64,000 nucleotides of DNA. It comes from Prorocentrum cordatum. Its lineage: Eukaryota > Sar > Dinophyceae > Prorocentrales > Prorocentraceae. Position 1 is the stretch's first letter. Every line of letters starts with the position of its first letter. The notes under the pieces were generated by a model that searched no databases, was not told where the DNA came from, and was given only the letters and a program-made list of their open reading frames with translations. Location of the stretch: assembly GCA_963575745.1 (NCBI GenBank), contig CAUYUJ010019888.1:62001-126000 (forward strand), written 5' to 3'. A program made the position numbers and the translations under genes. Shown piece by piece: positions 21,240-31,429 of the stretch.

Positions 21240-21410
21240 CGGAGGGGGGGAGGAGGAGGAGGAGGAGGAGGAGGAGGAGGAGGAGGAGGAGGAGGAGGAG
21301 GAGGAGGAGGAGGAGGAGGAGGAGGAGGATGAGGAAGAGGAGGAGGAGGAGGAGGAGGAGGAGGAGGAGGAGATGAAGGAGGAGGAGGAGGAGGAGGAGG
21401 TTTGGTGGGC
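21240..21410 (+). repeat. GGA/GAG microsatellite
   Basis: About 150 bp of nearly pure (GGA)n with GAT and GAA variants. Confidence 0.95.
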
Positions 21411-21734
21411 GGCGAAGATCCCAGCCCAGACACACAGTGGTGCTTGGGCGCGGCTGGGGCCCGACACGGAGGGGCTCGCGCCAGGGCCGCCCAGAGCGGC
21501 CCGCCCGGGCCGCCTTGGGCCCACCGTGGCCTCTGCTCGAGGTCTCTTCAGCTCTAGTTGGCGGCGCGCACAGCGGGGTGGGGGGAGGGGGGGAGGGCTT
21601 CTTAGAAGGAGGCTGCTTCTTAAAAGGCACCGGCCTTGCATCTACAGGTAAGGCCCGCGCCTTCTGAGAAGCAGGGGCGCTTCTGAGAAGCCCTCCCCCC
21701 TCCCCATGCCCCCTTCTGCGCGTAGCTGATCTAG
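21411..21734. other. GC-rich sequence, nothing recognised
   Basis: Low-complexity open frames only, rich in GGGC and GGGGG words. Confidence 0.5.
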
Positions 21735-21910
21735 TTTTAGGTCGGGCAAGTGCCCCATACAGACGGACTTTGGAAGAGAAAAAATGAAAAATAGCCAAAC
21801 CATACACAAACATATTCCATCGTAGTGTACAAATCTTCTCAAGACTATCTTTGTCTATGTTTGATTCTTCCTCCTCTAGAAGGACAGGCCCGACTTAACT
21901 CTTGTTGGCA
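21735..21910 (+). repeat. Dispersed module near a GGACAGGCCC end, copy 1
   Basis: CATACAGACGGACTTTGG, an A-rich stretch (GAAAAAATGAAAA), ACTATCTTTGTC, TTGATTCTTCC and CTCTAGAAGGACAGGCCCGA follow the same order as 34735-34910 and 54600-54770. It may be the conserved part of an unrecognised element. Confidence 0.55.
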
Positions 21911-22484
21911 ACTTGTGGACAATCATCGGGCCTTTTTGGATTCATGCTGGTCCAGTGCTCTGGCCATCTTTGGCCTCCTGCTGTGCACCGGGAACACGAA
22001 TCCAGAGAGCCAGCGCCCATGTCGCTGAACCGTTGATAACGGTTACGAGCATCGATCAGCCACACGGCATGCCTGAGCCCACTCGTCAAAGGCATGGCGA
22101 AAACATCAAGCGCAGGAAGCAGCACAACAAATGCACACACACACACACATTTTCGGAAAAGTTGTCCCCTATGTTTCGAAGTCGTTCATCTCGTCTTAAA
22201 TTGTAAATTCCCCGCGCCGTGCGGACGGGTGATTCCTTCGATTCAGCTGAAATGAGGGTTCGAGGTCGAGAAAAGAACGACACGAAAGCAAGAGTGCGAC
22301 ATAAATACACATAGAAAATACGAGTGTCATAGAAGTACGGGTCGAAAGTGTGAGTATTAATGAAATGTACGTAGTAAAGTGTGGAAGACGTGAACACAGG
22401 AACACAACACGCATGCGCATCCGGAATATAAACATATAACACATGCAAATGCGCAACACTAATTGGATCCCCCCTGCCACTCCG
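21911..22484. other. AT-richer sequence, nothing recognised
   Basis: Contains a short (CA)n at 22136-22150 and open frames of about 60-150 codons on both strands. No motif is recognised. Confidence 0.5.
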
Positions 22485-23740
22485 ACTCTTCCTCCTCCTC
22501 CTCCTCCTCCTCCTCCTTCTCCTCCTCCTCCCCCTCCTCCTCACCGTCATCCGCACACCCTCACACTCCTCAATCGCATGCTTACGAGGCGCTCCTTGTT
22601 TTCAGGCGGCACCACCGCGGCGCACACGCGTAAGCGTCCTCCCAAGAACTCGTCGTCGTCGTCGGTGTCCTCGTCATCGCCGGCACCTCCAGGCGGTGAG
22701 CTTTGTGGCTCTCGGACTCGCTCGAGATCGTCGACATGCCCAGGGGATACTCCAGCCTTGGGGGTTGGCTTCGCAGAGCAGATCGGCAGAAGAGACGAGT
22801 GGATGGGACAAGGAGAAAGGATACAGATCTCGTGCAGGAGGACGGGGATTAGGAGGAGGTGAGGGACGAGGGGAAGGGGGGAGGAGCAGGGCACGAAGAG
22901 TATACAAATGTTAAGCCCAACACGCGCTGCTGAGAATGCCCGCCCCTTCTCGCTGCCCCCCCTGGGCCGCCTCCGGAAGAGAATACCAGAGAAGCAGCAG
23001 AACAGTTGAGATGATGAGGCCCGCTGCCCTTCCAGAGGCCTACCCCGACAGCAGACGGCGAAGCAAGCCACGAGCGATCTGCGGAGCATCTCGGAGGAGA
23101 AGGGGGCGGAGGTGGGACGGGAGCCCCAGCCAGAACTCAGCGTGCGGCTCGGAGCGGGGGCGTCTCTGCGAGCGCCCGCAGCACGAGCGTCGCACCGCGT
23201 GCCCGCCCGTGACACCGCCGTGTCGTCGCCCCTGGAAATGCAGCGCACTCGATGCTCTCTCGGCCGCCACGGGCAGCGCGAGCACCGTGCAGTTCGGCCG
23301 AGACAGAGTGGCAGGTCGACCCTGCCGAAGCGAAGGTACCCTCGTGTCCGGAGCTTCGCGACCCGTGCCTTCCTGCACTCCTATGGCAATGTGGCGCTCG
23401 GAAGGGTATTGTGTCCCTCGCGTGCCCACCCCAATCAACCCCGACTGTTCCGCACAGCGTCAAAGTGGAGCAGGGCCACCACGGGGAGCGGGTACAGGGT
23501 GCGCTTGCCGGCGCGGGTCGCGGACGGCCGAAGCTAAATCGGCCAGGCTCGAGGGAGGCGGAAGGGGGGCGAGGAGGAGGGCGATGCGGATGGCACGCCG
23601 TCGGCGGCAGGCGTGTTCCCTGGATGGCGTGCCCACTCAGAGCTGCTTCGTCAGGTGGGGCGCAACAGGGCATGCTGGTACTGTGCGCCCTCCTCGGGAG
23701 ATGTGCGCCGCACCCGAGCATGTAGTCTGCCCGCAGTGTG
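22485..23740. other. CTC tract then GC-rich open region, no recognised gene
   Basis: (CTC)n at 22490-22540. From about 22936 a plus frame stays open to 23865 (309 codons) with an Arg/Ala/Cys-rich composition. Frames on the other strand are equally open, and its end lies in the dispersed module at 23745, so GC bias explains it better than a gene. Confidence 0.45.
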
Positions 23741-23744
23741 GCAC

Positions 23745-23915
23745 ATCGTCTCCCGAGCGGCATGGCCAGGGAGCGCCAGCCACGGAGCCCATACTGCAAA
23801 TCGTCTCGGCGCGCGCGTCGCCCCTGGGGGGGGGGGGGGCGGCGACGCACACGGAGCATTACTAGTATTACCATGATGGGGGGACGCCGATCACAGACTG
23901 CTCGGCGTATTTGTG
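23745..23915 (+). repeat. Dispersed module shared with 45.8 kb, copy 1
   Basis: TCCCGAGCGGCATGGCCAG, CATACTGCAAATCGTCTCGG, CGCACACGGAGCATTACTAG and GACGCCGATCACAGACTGC match in order the words at 45820-45965 (CCCGAGCGGTTGGCCAG, ATATACTCCAAGCTTTCTCGG, CGCACACGCAGTATTAG, GACGCCGAGCAAAGACTGC). Confidence 0.65.
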
Positions 23916-24764
23916 TCAGCGCTTATCTCTTGAATTCAATGTGTGTGTGTGAACACCCCTGACCAGGGGGAGGAGGAGGAGGAGGAGGAGGAGGAGGAGG
24001 AGGAGGAGGAGGAGGAGGAGGAGAACGAATGGAGGATGAGGAAGGAGGGAGTGAAGAGAAGGGGGGCGGAGAGAAGGAGGATTAGGAGCAGCAGCAGCAG
24101 CAGCAGCATCAGTAGGGACCGGATGGAGGACAGAGCGTGGAAGATGCACGAAATATGCCGAAATGGACATGGGAGAGGAGAGGGGGATAGGGAGTGCGAG
24201 GAGAAGGACAACGAGGACGGCGAGTAAACCGGATGGCAGATTGGATGAGGGCCGACGAGGGGTCGACGAAGCCTGAAGGCGAGGCCTGGTGCCACCGACG
24301 CTCGGGGCGCAAGCCACGCGTCGCCTGTGACCCGCGTGGCGGGCTCGTATGTGTGGCGTGCAAAGAGAGGCACTCGATGTTTCGCGCTGTAGTAGGGGGC
24401 AAACAAACCTACCTCGCTTTTGACCACCCTCGCTTCCAAGAGATACCAAGCGATGCCAAACTACGGCATGTACTGGTCAGGCCGCTTGACGAGGAGGCGT
24501 ATGGTATGACTTGGTGTTGCCTGGAAGCGAAAGCGGGGTAGGTAATTCACGCTCTGATGTAGTCAATGTGGAAGTGTGGAAATCGAGTGCCATGGCCTCA
24601 ACAAGCTGGCGGCGAGAGACGTCGCAGTCTTCCGCGCCGTGCCCCGCGGGGCTCCCGAGGGCCAGCCCAGGGCAAAAGGAGCTCAGGAGAAACGAGCCAC
24701 GACCAGCAGAGGGCGACGTGGTGCCGGAGCGGCATGCACTAAAACGGCCCTGGGACACACGAAG
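23916..24764. other. GGA microsatellite and unassigned sequence with a protein-like frame
   Basis: (GGA)n at 23968-24022. A plus frame at about 24300-24535 reads like an ordinary protein: VCVACKERHSMF, then FDHPRFQEIPSDAKLRH. It has a single CX2C and matches no family I can name. No splice boundaries or partner exon were found. Confidence 0.35.
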
Positions 24765-25271
24765 AAATAAACACAAACCCCAAGATGTCTCATATCAACA
24801 ATTCTTCTAGTTCGCGCGCGCGGGGCGGCCCCTGGGGGTCCCCCGGCGAAAAGTACCCCGACCGCAGCCCGGGAAGGTCCCGGGATGCTCCCGGGAAGGT
24901 CCCGGGAAGGTCCCGGGAAGGTCCCGGGAAGGTCCCGGGAAGGTCCCGGGAAGGTCCGGGGAAGGTCCCGGGAAGGTCCCGGGAAGGTCTACTCAGAGAT
25001 GGTTTTGAGGGCCTTTCTTCGACACCCTTCACGAGGATTGTGGCCTCCGAGGGTGGTGCACTCGACTACCCCGCCCCAAGAGGCCCCCAAGAGCCCCCCA
25101 AGAGGCCCAAGGGGGCCCCGCCAAGGAGCCCCAAGAGACCTCCAAGAGGCCCCCAAGAGGCCCCTAGGAGGCCCCAAAGAGGCCCCATAGAGCGCTCGAG
25201 GGCCGGCGGAATGAGCGAAGCAATTAATAAGTAAACACAAATCCCAGGATATCCCATATTGCCAACTATTT
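24765..25271 (+). mobile_element. CCCCAAGAGG element, copy 2, flanked by direct repeats
   Basis: It begins at TAGTTCGCGCGCGCGGGGCGG (about 24810) and ends GGGCCGGCGGAATGAGCGAA (25200-25219), as copies 1 and 3 do. The left inverted end is missing. The interior holds an 11-bp tandem (about 24880-25000) and then decamers. Diverged 40-bp direct repeats flank it: TAAACACAAACCCCAAGAT at 24768 and TAAACACAAATCCCAGGAT at 25232. Confidence 0.6.
24870..25000 (+). repeat. 11-bp tandem repeat GGTCCCGGGAA
   Basis: About 11 nearly perfect copies of GGTCCCGGGAA, whose TCCCGGGA core is self-complementary, so each unit can pair with any other. Confidence 0.9.
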
Positions 25272-25679
25272 TCTGGGTTTTCGGTTTCCTCCCACTTCCC
25301 ATATTTCTGTATATTTTCCAGGGGGTCGACGATTAATTGCGTCTGTGATTATTTTTTCCCCTCCTGATGCACTGAAGGTACTGCGAGATTTCGCCCGAGC
25401 TCCAAACCCTTGAATGCAGTCCCGGGAAGGCGGCGAGACGCGCATTCTGCAGCTGGTGGCCCAGCCTCCTGAATGTTTTCAGGAAAGCCCATCACCAGCT
25501 CGGCCGCAATTGTCGGAGACAGGCTTTCACTAGGGAACATCTTTCCGCTAGGTTAAGAGGGCGAGGGAAGGACCAGGCATCGAGGCGGCGCCCGATAGCC
25601 TCAGGGAAACCAAGAGGTACCGATCCCGCTGCTCCCCAGACCTCTCCTGTGGCACGTTCTGACCAGGACCTCGAGGCGA
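25272..25679. other. Nothing recognised
   Basis: Sequence of mixed composition with a short minus frame at 25349-25540. No known motif or repeat. Confidence 0.5.
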
Positions 25680-26070
25680 ACCAAGATGTGGCGACGAGGG
25701 CCTCCGAGGAGGCCTACAGAGGGGGGAAACGAGAGAATGGTAGTGGAATCGGTAGCTTTTCCTCTTTTTCCTCCTTCTCCGCCTGGTCGTCGGTGCCGCC
25801 GCCGTAGGGTCCGTAGCCGCGTCACGGTTGGCCCTTCTTTCCCTGCCCCTGGCCTGGCCTGTCTGCTTGCGGCTGCTTCCCCTCTCCTTCTCTTCGCTGC
25901 TTCCCTCCCCTTCCTTTCCTCCTGCTCCCTGCCTGCTGTCTCCGCCTGGCCCATCATTCGCCTGCCCGCCCGCCCCGCCGGCCCTGGCCTCCCGCCTGCG
26001 CGTTCGTCAACGTCCGCCTGCTTATCCCCTTTTCGCCCCCTTCCGCTGGGCAGCACAGCCTGCCCGGGAC
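25680..26070 (+). repeat. CT-rich module shared with 45.4 kb, copy 1
   Basis: CTGGCCTGTCTGCTTGCGGC, CTGCCTGCTGTCTCCGCC, TCGCCTGCCCGCCCGCCCC and CCTCCCGCCTGCGCGTTCGTC recur in order at 45455-45690. The shared part is about 230 bp (25845-26070). Confidence 0.7.
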
Positions 26071-26486
26071 CAGCATGGCGGCGTGCAGGGCTTCAGCGAC
26101 GCCCCCAGGAAGAGCCTCACCCAAGACGGTCCAAGAGGGGGAGCCTTCCTGAGGTGCACGCAGTCGAAACGGCGCAACGAAGCCAAAAGGTCGGGGCACA
26201 GCGCAACGAAACCAAAGGGGGAGAAGGAGGAGGAGGAGGAGGAGGAGGAGGAGGTGCAATCGGTCGGGGCACAGCGCAACCGAAACCAAAAGGGGGCCGA
26301 TCACACGCCATGGCCTGGGCTTGCGCTCCCTCTGCCGCGGCCGCCCGCAACTCTCGGCCCCGTCCGCCGCAGCCGCAGCTCTCCCCACACGAAGACGATG
26401 CCAGGACGAAGATAAACTCGGGTGAGGACAAACGGAGAATCTCTGAAGAGGAGGAATGTAGGGGTAGGATTAATTTCTGTTCGCAG
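26071..26486. other. Unassigned; short GGA tract
   Basis: GGA triplets at 26226-26255. A 27-bp motif (CGGGGCACAGCGCAACGAAA) appears twice, at about 26192 and 26265, around the GGA tract. No gene is recognised. Confidence 0.5.
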
Positions 26487-26716
26487 TGAGTTGTCCACTC
26501 CACTGCTCGCGCAAACATCCCACCCACCCACCCGCAACTTGGTTTGCAAAATCTCTTGAGACCGTGACGGTGGGTACCACATGGCACTTGGCAACAACAG
26601 CGACGCCGACGACGACAGCGACAACGACGATGACGACGCCGCCGACAACGACTACGACGACACCGACGACGTCTCCAACGACTTCGACGACGCCGACACG
26701 ACGACGACGACGACAC

Positions 26717-26749
<33 letters not shown>

Positions 26750-27131
26750 CGACGACGACGACGATGACAACGACGACGACGATGACGACGCCGACGACGA
26801 CGATAACGACGACACCGACGACGACGACGACGTCAACGACGCCGACGACGACGACGACGACGACGACGGCGGCGACGACGACGACGCCGACGTCGACGAC
26901 GACGAAGACGACAACGACGCCGACGCCGACGACGACGACGAAGACGACGACGACGTCGCCAACGAAGACAACGAGGAAGGAGGGAGGACGACGACGGCGA
27001 CAACGACGACAACGACGAGGGAGGAGAGAGGACGGCGACGACGCGAACGACGAAGAAGGAGGAAGGACGGCGACGCCGACGACGGCAACGACGAGGGAGG
27101 AGGGAAGACGACGACGACGACAACGACGACC

Positions 27132-27162
<31 letters not shown>

Positions 27163-27196
27163 AATAGGAGGGACCGACGACGAGACGCCGACGACG

Positions 27197-27227
<31 letters not shown>

Positions 27228-27367
27228 TGGGAGGAGGAGGACGGACGACCACGGCGACAACGACGACGGAAACGACCACGACGCCAAAGAGGACGACGAC
27301 GACGAACACGAGAAAAGACAGAGGACGACGTAGGCGACGACGACGAAGACGACGCGGGAGGAGGGAG

Positions 27368-27398
<31 letters not shown>

Positions 27399-28090
27399 CA
27401 AGAGCGCGCGCGCACGCTTTTGTTGAACATTCGTGTTGCGAAACCTTAGGTTTTTGTATGTTTTTGGGACGCACGATTTTGAAATCCTTCCGAAACCGAT
27501 GGGTTTGGAAGGTTTTCGGCATACGCCCGCGACGACGCGCGCGTCTGCACTTCGACCCATTTTTTGCAGAGGATTCTGGCGACGGCACACGCGCAAGGGC
27601 GTTCGACAGATTTCGACATGCGCGCGCGCGAAGCCCGTTTGGTAAAATTTTGTGAAAAACTTGAAAAACCTATGGTTTGCTTAAGATTTCGCAAAAACTC
27701 GCGCGGAAGCTTTTTTAGCAAATCAGTTTTGCGAAACCCTGTGTTTTTGTATGTTTGTTGGAAACTCGATGGCGAAATCCTTCCCGCACCGAAGGTTTTT
27801 GAAGGATTTCGGCATGCGCGCGCGACGACGCGCGCGTGTGCACTTCGTCCTATTTTTTGCAAGGGATTCATGAAAAAGTGCTATGTTAGAACAAAAAATG
27901 TCACCGCATAGTGTTTTTTACCAGGGAACCTCAGGGGGGGGAACCCGGCCTGGCTGGGATGGTATGATTTCATATTTAGGATGGACGAGTGGTCAGAATC
28001 ATATATGATTTACATACCCGGAAGGGGAACCGATAAGTCCGGGGGGGGGGTAGAGTCTATTCTCTTTTTAGAAAGGAGAATAAATAAGGA
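26487..28090 (+). mobile_element. Composite A-Bn-C element, copy alpha
   Basis: Module A begins GAGTTGTCCACTCCACTGCT and CCCACCCGCAACTTGGTTTG. Its Asp-coding core is expanded into ~800 bp of GAC/ACG triplets (about 26590-27400). Two ~287-bp B units follow (GGCATACGCCCGCGACGACG at 27517, GGCATGCGCGCGCGACGACG at 27810). Module C follows: GGCCTGGCTGGGATGGTATG, then GTCTATTCTCTTTTTAGAAA, about 27910-28085. The long frames over the GAC part are repeat artefacts. Confidence 0.75.
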
Positions 28091-28094
28091 AACC

Positions 28095-28290
28095 AACGAT
28101 GATAGAAACATAACAACTCGGAGGTCCGCGCGGATTTCTCGGATCTGCGCTGGGGCCCCCTGGCGGCGCCTCTGGCGCCGCCCCTGGCGCGCTCCGCGCG
28201 CCAAGGATGGGGGTTCCAGCGCGGATCCAAGAGATCCGCGCGGACCTCCAAATTGTAATGTTTATGTCATTGTTCGTTCCCCTGAAAAAA
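28095..28290. mobile_element. Foldback element, GC-rich core, copy at 28.1 kb
   Basis: ACTCGGAGGTCCGCGCGGAT on the left pairs with ATCCGCGCGGACCTCC on the right. The centre has GGCGCCTCTGGCGCC and GGCGCGCTCCGCGCGCC palindromes. The right outer end is TTATGTCATTGTTCGTTCCC, as at 30.2 kb. The left outer end is eroded against the C module of the preceding composite element. Confidence 0.75.
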
Positions 28291-28299
28291 TCAAGAATC

Positions 28300-28400
28300 T
28301 CTGAGATCCGGCGGCTCTGGAGCATGTCTTGGGCGCCGCAGCATCCCCAGAGAGTTCCGGAAGGCTCTGAGAGCGTTCCGGAACGCTCTGGAACGGGTCT
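28300..28400 (+). repeat. ATCCGGCGGCTCTGGAG module, copy at 28.3 kb
   Basis: GAGATCCGGCGGCTCTGGAG, GCATGTCTTGGGCGCCGCAG and GCGTTCCGGAACGCTCTGG, immediately beside a foldback element. The same module is at 30050-30170, also adjacent to one, and a tandem version is at 56215-56580. Confidence 0.7.
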
Positions 28401-29127
28401 ATCCTCGTCATAGCCCCGTCCATCACACCCTGAGCGGAAGGAGATACGGTGAACCCGTACAAGAAGGATCCACTGTAAGGGTGCAAGGGCCTTGGAGGGC
28501 CATGCCGACACCTTTCGAGCGGGGCGCGGCCAGCGAAAGCGGCCAAGGAGGGGCCGAAGGGGAAGGATCCAAGGGCAACCTTGGAAACTTGCTCCTCCTG
28601 GCTATGCGAGATGACTGTAGGAGAAGGGAACGACCCGGACAAGGCCTACTTCGTAGACACAAGGCTAGGGAGGAGAAACAAAAATACTGATGAGAAGGAC
28701 GAAGACGAGAAGGCCGATAATCATGCCGAGGAGGACGAGGAAAGGAACACCAGAAGGAGACGCATGAGCAGGAGGAGCAGGAGCAGTATGATCAGCACAC
28801 CAAGGACGAAGCGAAGAAGGCACATCGGGTACACCGAACCATAGACCAATCTGCTAGCAGGTGGCCCACGGAAATGTATGGGTCCTATCCTCAGAAGGGA
28901 ACGACCCGGACAAGGACTACTTCGTAGAAAGAAGGCCAGGGTGTCCCACAGGAAGGCCTGCGCATACGCACCTGGGAAGGCTGTGCAAGCTGAACGACGA
29001 CGAACGTGCCCCGGCCGCCCCCCCCATCTCTTGTGGAAGGATTTCCTGTCGCAGGCGTGCCTTCTATTCAGCAGGACGAGCAGGAGAGGAAGGGCAGGAC
29101 GAAGGAGGAGGAGGAGGAGGCAGGACT
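28401..29127 (+). repeat. Region with a duplicated GAAGGGAACGACCCGGACAA word, no gene
   Basis: GAAGGGAACGACCCGGACAA, then GG(C/A)CTACTTCGTAGA, occurs at 28622 and 28896, about 274 bp apart. 28515-28545 shares GGGGCGCGGCCAGCGAAAG with 12390. The rest is purine-rich. No recognised protein. Confidence 0.5.
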
Positions 29128-29220
29128 AGAAGAAGAAGTCACGCCATAAGCATACACTTTTGGCGCTCCGTTTGGGGCGCTAAAAATTTTAGTTTATGGT
29201 GTTTTTCCTTCTTCGAAGGA
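29128..29220. mobile_element. Short foldback relative, outer-end type B
   Basis: About 92 bp. Its left end GAAGAAGTCACGCCATAAGC and right end GTTTATGGTGTTTTTCCTTC are inverted and match the outer ends of the element at 12821-13030. The centre is only TTTTGGCGCTCC and GGGGCGCTAAAA. It looks like an internally deleted or ancestral form. Confidence 0.65.
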
Positions 29221-29487
29221 TGAAGAGCAGGTAGGAGGAGGGCGCGGCGCTCGATTCATCAGCCGGCTACCCGTCTGACTGTAAAGAACTTCACCACGAA
29301 TGTGCGCGGCGCCAAAGATGGAACCACAACTTCAAACCCACCCGTCCTCCGTCCGTGAGCTGTTGAACAGTTCAGGGTTGAGGGTCACAAGCGGTGAAGA
29401 AGTCTCAGGCCAAACGCCCAATCCACCCTGCCGACACGCCTCGTGGTGCGATGACAAGCTCTTCATTCGGAAGAGGAATGGGTGAGA

Positions 29488-29526
<39 letters not shown>

Positions 29527-29530
29527 TCGA
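29221..29530 (-). repeat. 84-bp family, copy c (one unit and head) plus CAG tract
   Basis: Read on the minus strand, 29455-29285 gives GGCGTTTGGCCTGAGACTTC, TTCACCGCTTGTGACCCTCA, ACGGACGGAGGACGGGTGGG and GGCGCCGCGCACATTCGT, the head and first unit of the arrays at 15-17 kb. A (CAG)n tract (29487-29528) lies beyond the head, where the other copies have a CTC tract. Confidence 0.7.
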
Positions 29531-30049
29531 GAAGCAGATGCAGTGCAAGGATCAGGCGCACAGCAGGGCCAGGAGGAGGATGGCAGGACGAAAAGGGCAA
29601 CGATATCGCTACTCAAAGGGCAACGATCCCTCCGCAAACCTCTCCAATATAGTTTTGTTTATGATTGCTGCCGACGGTCGTTACCTGGGGATGTGGGGGG
29701 ATGGGTTGGGGACCGGGGTGACGCTAATTCTTGGGCGTGGTGGGGCACGTCGGGAAGGGGGTGCGCTGCGATCGCCATAATATGCGCGCGAACACCAAAC
29801 TGTGAGGGGTTCCCCCCCCCTCCCTGCGCACGATCATTACGTAACCCAGGGAGGAGGGATGCAGGGGTTGGTCCAGGTAACGACCGTTACGTGTCGGGGA
29901 CACAGGCACTCTGCAGAAATTGCCAGCTGACCTGGAATTCGAAGCAAATCCAGCCGTGGCGGCGACGCAAGGGTGCAGCGACATCGGCACATCTTCTTCC
30001 CTTCAGACGAAGCCGAGGCGAGAATACCATCGGGTGAGGATGAATCGAG
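29531..30049. other. Nothing recognised
   Basis: Mixed sequence with a TACGTAACC/ACGACCGTTACGTGTC pair near 29835-29900. Open frames are short and overlapping. Confidence 0.5.
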
Positions 30050-30170
30050 AATCTCCGAGATCCGGCGGCTCTGGAGCATGTCTCGGGCGCCGCAGCATCC
30101 CCAGAGAGTTCGTTCTGGAACGCTCTGAGAGCGTTCCGGAACGCTCTGGAACGGATTCATCCTCGTCCTA
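30050..30170 (+). repeat. ATCCGGCGGCTCTGGAG module, copy at 30.05 kb
   Basis: GAGATCCGGCGGCTCTGGAG, GCATGTCTCGGGCGCCGCAG and GAGCGTTCCGGAACGCTCTG. The last block is self-complementary (AGAGCGTTCCGGAACGCTCT). It lies directly upstream of the foldback at 30175. A partial copy is at 30410-30450. Confidence 0.75.
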
Positions 30171-30174
30171 ATTG

Positions 30175-30344
30175 GGGGAACGAGCAATGACATAAACAGA
30201 ATGACTCCGAGGTCCGCGCGGATTTCTCGGATCGGCGCTGGGGCCCCCTGGCGGCGCCTCCAGCGCGCCAGGGAGGGGGGCCCAGCGCGCGAGAAATCCG
30301 CGCGGACCTCCGAGTTTTTATGTTTATGTCACTGCTCGTTCCCC
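30175..30344. mobile_element. Foldback element, most complete copy (outer-end type A)
   Basis: The left end GGGGAACGAGCAATGACATA and right end TATGTCACTGCTCGTTCCCC are near-perfect inverted repeats. The inner arms CCGAGGTCCGCGCGGATTTC and GAAATCCGCGCGGACCTCCG pair as well. The ~50-bp centre is GGCGC-rich. At about 170 bp with long arms it can form one hairpin. No coding capacity. Confidence 0.85.
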
Positions 30345-30759
30345 TACGGATGAGGAGGTCGGGGCGCCCTCCCGCCGGAACGGATTCATCCTCATCCTCA
30401 TCCTCACCCGGAACGCTCTGGAACGGACTCATCCTCGTCCTGGCCCCGCCCGACGCCCCGAGGCAAGGCTGAGGAGGTCGGGCGCCCTCCCGCAGGCCCT
30501 TCAAAAACGTCACTTCTCGGCGCTCGAGCCCGCCCCGCGGGCCGGCCCGCGCAGGGAGGGATGGTGCGGGGGGAGGGGCGAGGAGCGGGAGGCCCCCAGG
30601 GCGGGCGCGGCTGAGGGCAGCGCGAGGTCGGGCCGCCCGCCTCGGGCGGCGCTTCGTAGAGGAGCGACACGTGGGGGGGAGGGGGGGGGGGCAGAAAAGT
30701 GCACTTCTCGGGCCCCGGAGGCCTCCTTGCTGACCTTGATAGGGGGAGCGCCCACTCGA
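30345..30759. other. GC-rich sequence, nothing recognised
   Basis: Contains a partial GGAACGCTCTGGAACGGACTC repeat at about 30410-30435 and G homopolymers near 30673-30690. No gene motif. Confidence 0.5.
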
Positions 30760-30950
30760 ACACAAACATGAAAACTCGGAGGTCCGCGCGGATGTCCCAG
30801 ATCGGCGCCGGACCACCCTCCCTGGCGCGCGGAGCGCGCCAGGGGCGGCGCCGGAGGCGCCGCCAGGGGGCCCACACGCCGATCCGAGAAATCCGCGCGG
30901 ACCTTCGAGTTGTTATGCTTGTGGCACTGTTCGTTCCCTTATTTTGAGGG
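30760..30950. mobile_element. Foldback element, GC-rich core, copy at 30.8 kb
   Basis: ACTCGGAGGTCCGCGCGGAT and AATCCGCGCGGACCTTCGAG pair. The centre holds GGCGCGCGGAGCGCGCC and GGCGCCGGAGGCGCC palindromes. The right end TGGCACTGTTCGTTCCC is of type A. It is about 415 bp from the copy at 30175. Confidence 0.8.
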
Positions 30951-31429
30951 CTACGGAGCCCCTCTCCAGGGGCCCTATAGGCGGGGCCCCTCTTCGCTGC
31001 AGCCTTCGCGGCCGCCCCCTTTTATCGCCCCCCTCCAGGACGCGACGACCAGCTGCCGCTGCACACCGGGGCGCGCTGGGGTTCTGCGGGGCACCCGGCG
31101 CGCCCCGAGCTCGACGCGGCGGACTGCTGAACAGAGCCCGACGCAGGCTCGCGCGGAACTCGGATCCCCTTTGATTGTTTTGAGGCTGTGGGATGCCGGC
31201 TTGGGCCTGCGTGCGTAAGGCGGGCGCGCGGGGTCGCCAGGTGTGTGCAAAAAGCGTACGTCGGCACCCTATGTGCTAATGCTTTTGAGCATGCCCATAC
31301 GAGTTTCGAGTGGTCGATTCGGGTATGGTCGTTCTGGATCTGGATGTGATTCTTAGTCACGGGTATGCCTACAATGAGTTTAGAGCGGCGGTGCCTTGAA
31401 ACAGATCAAAGCGGACCCAACGCTGACCT
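30951..31429. other. Nothing recognised
   Basis: GC-rich at first, then AT-richer from about 31240. Short frames only. Confidence 0.5.

Noticed and set aside
22936-23865. 309-codon plus-strand frame as a gene
   Set aside because: Equally long frames exist on the other strand, there is no motif, and its end lies in a dispersed repeat.
24870-25000. CRISPR array from the regularly spaced GGTCCCGGGAA units
   Set aside because: The units are contiguous 11-mers without spacers in a eukaryotic genome.
26581-27430. Thr/Asp-rich or Ser/Arg-rich proteins across the GAC tract
   Set aside because: All frames are open because GAC/ACG/CGA triplets lack stops, and the region is module A of a composite repeat.
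28085-28095. Helitron 3' end for the composite element
   Set aside because: A small hairpin ends module C, but the CTRR terminus and a TC start are not present in the copies.
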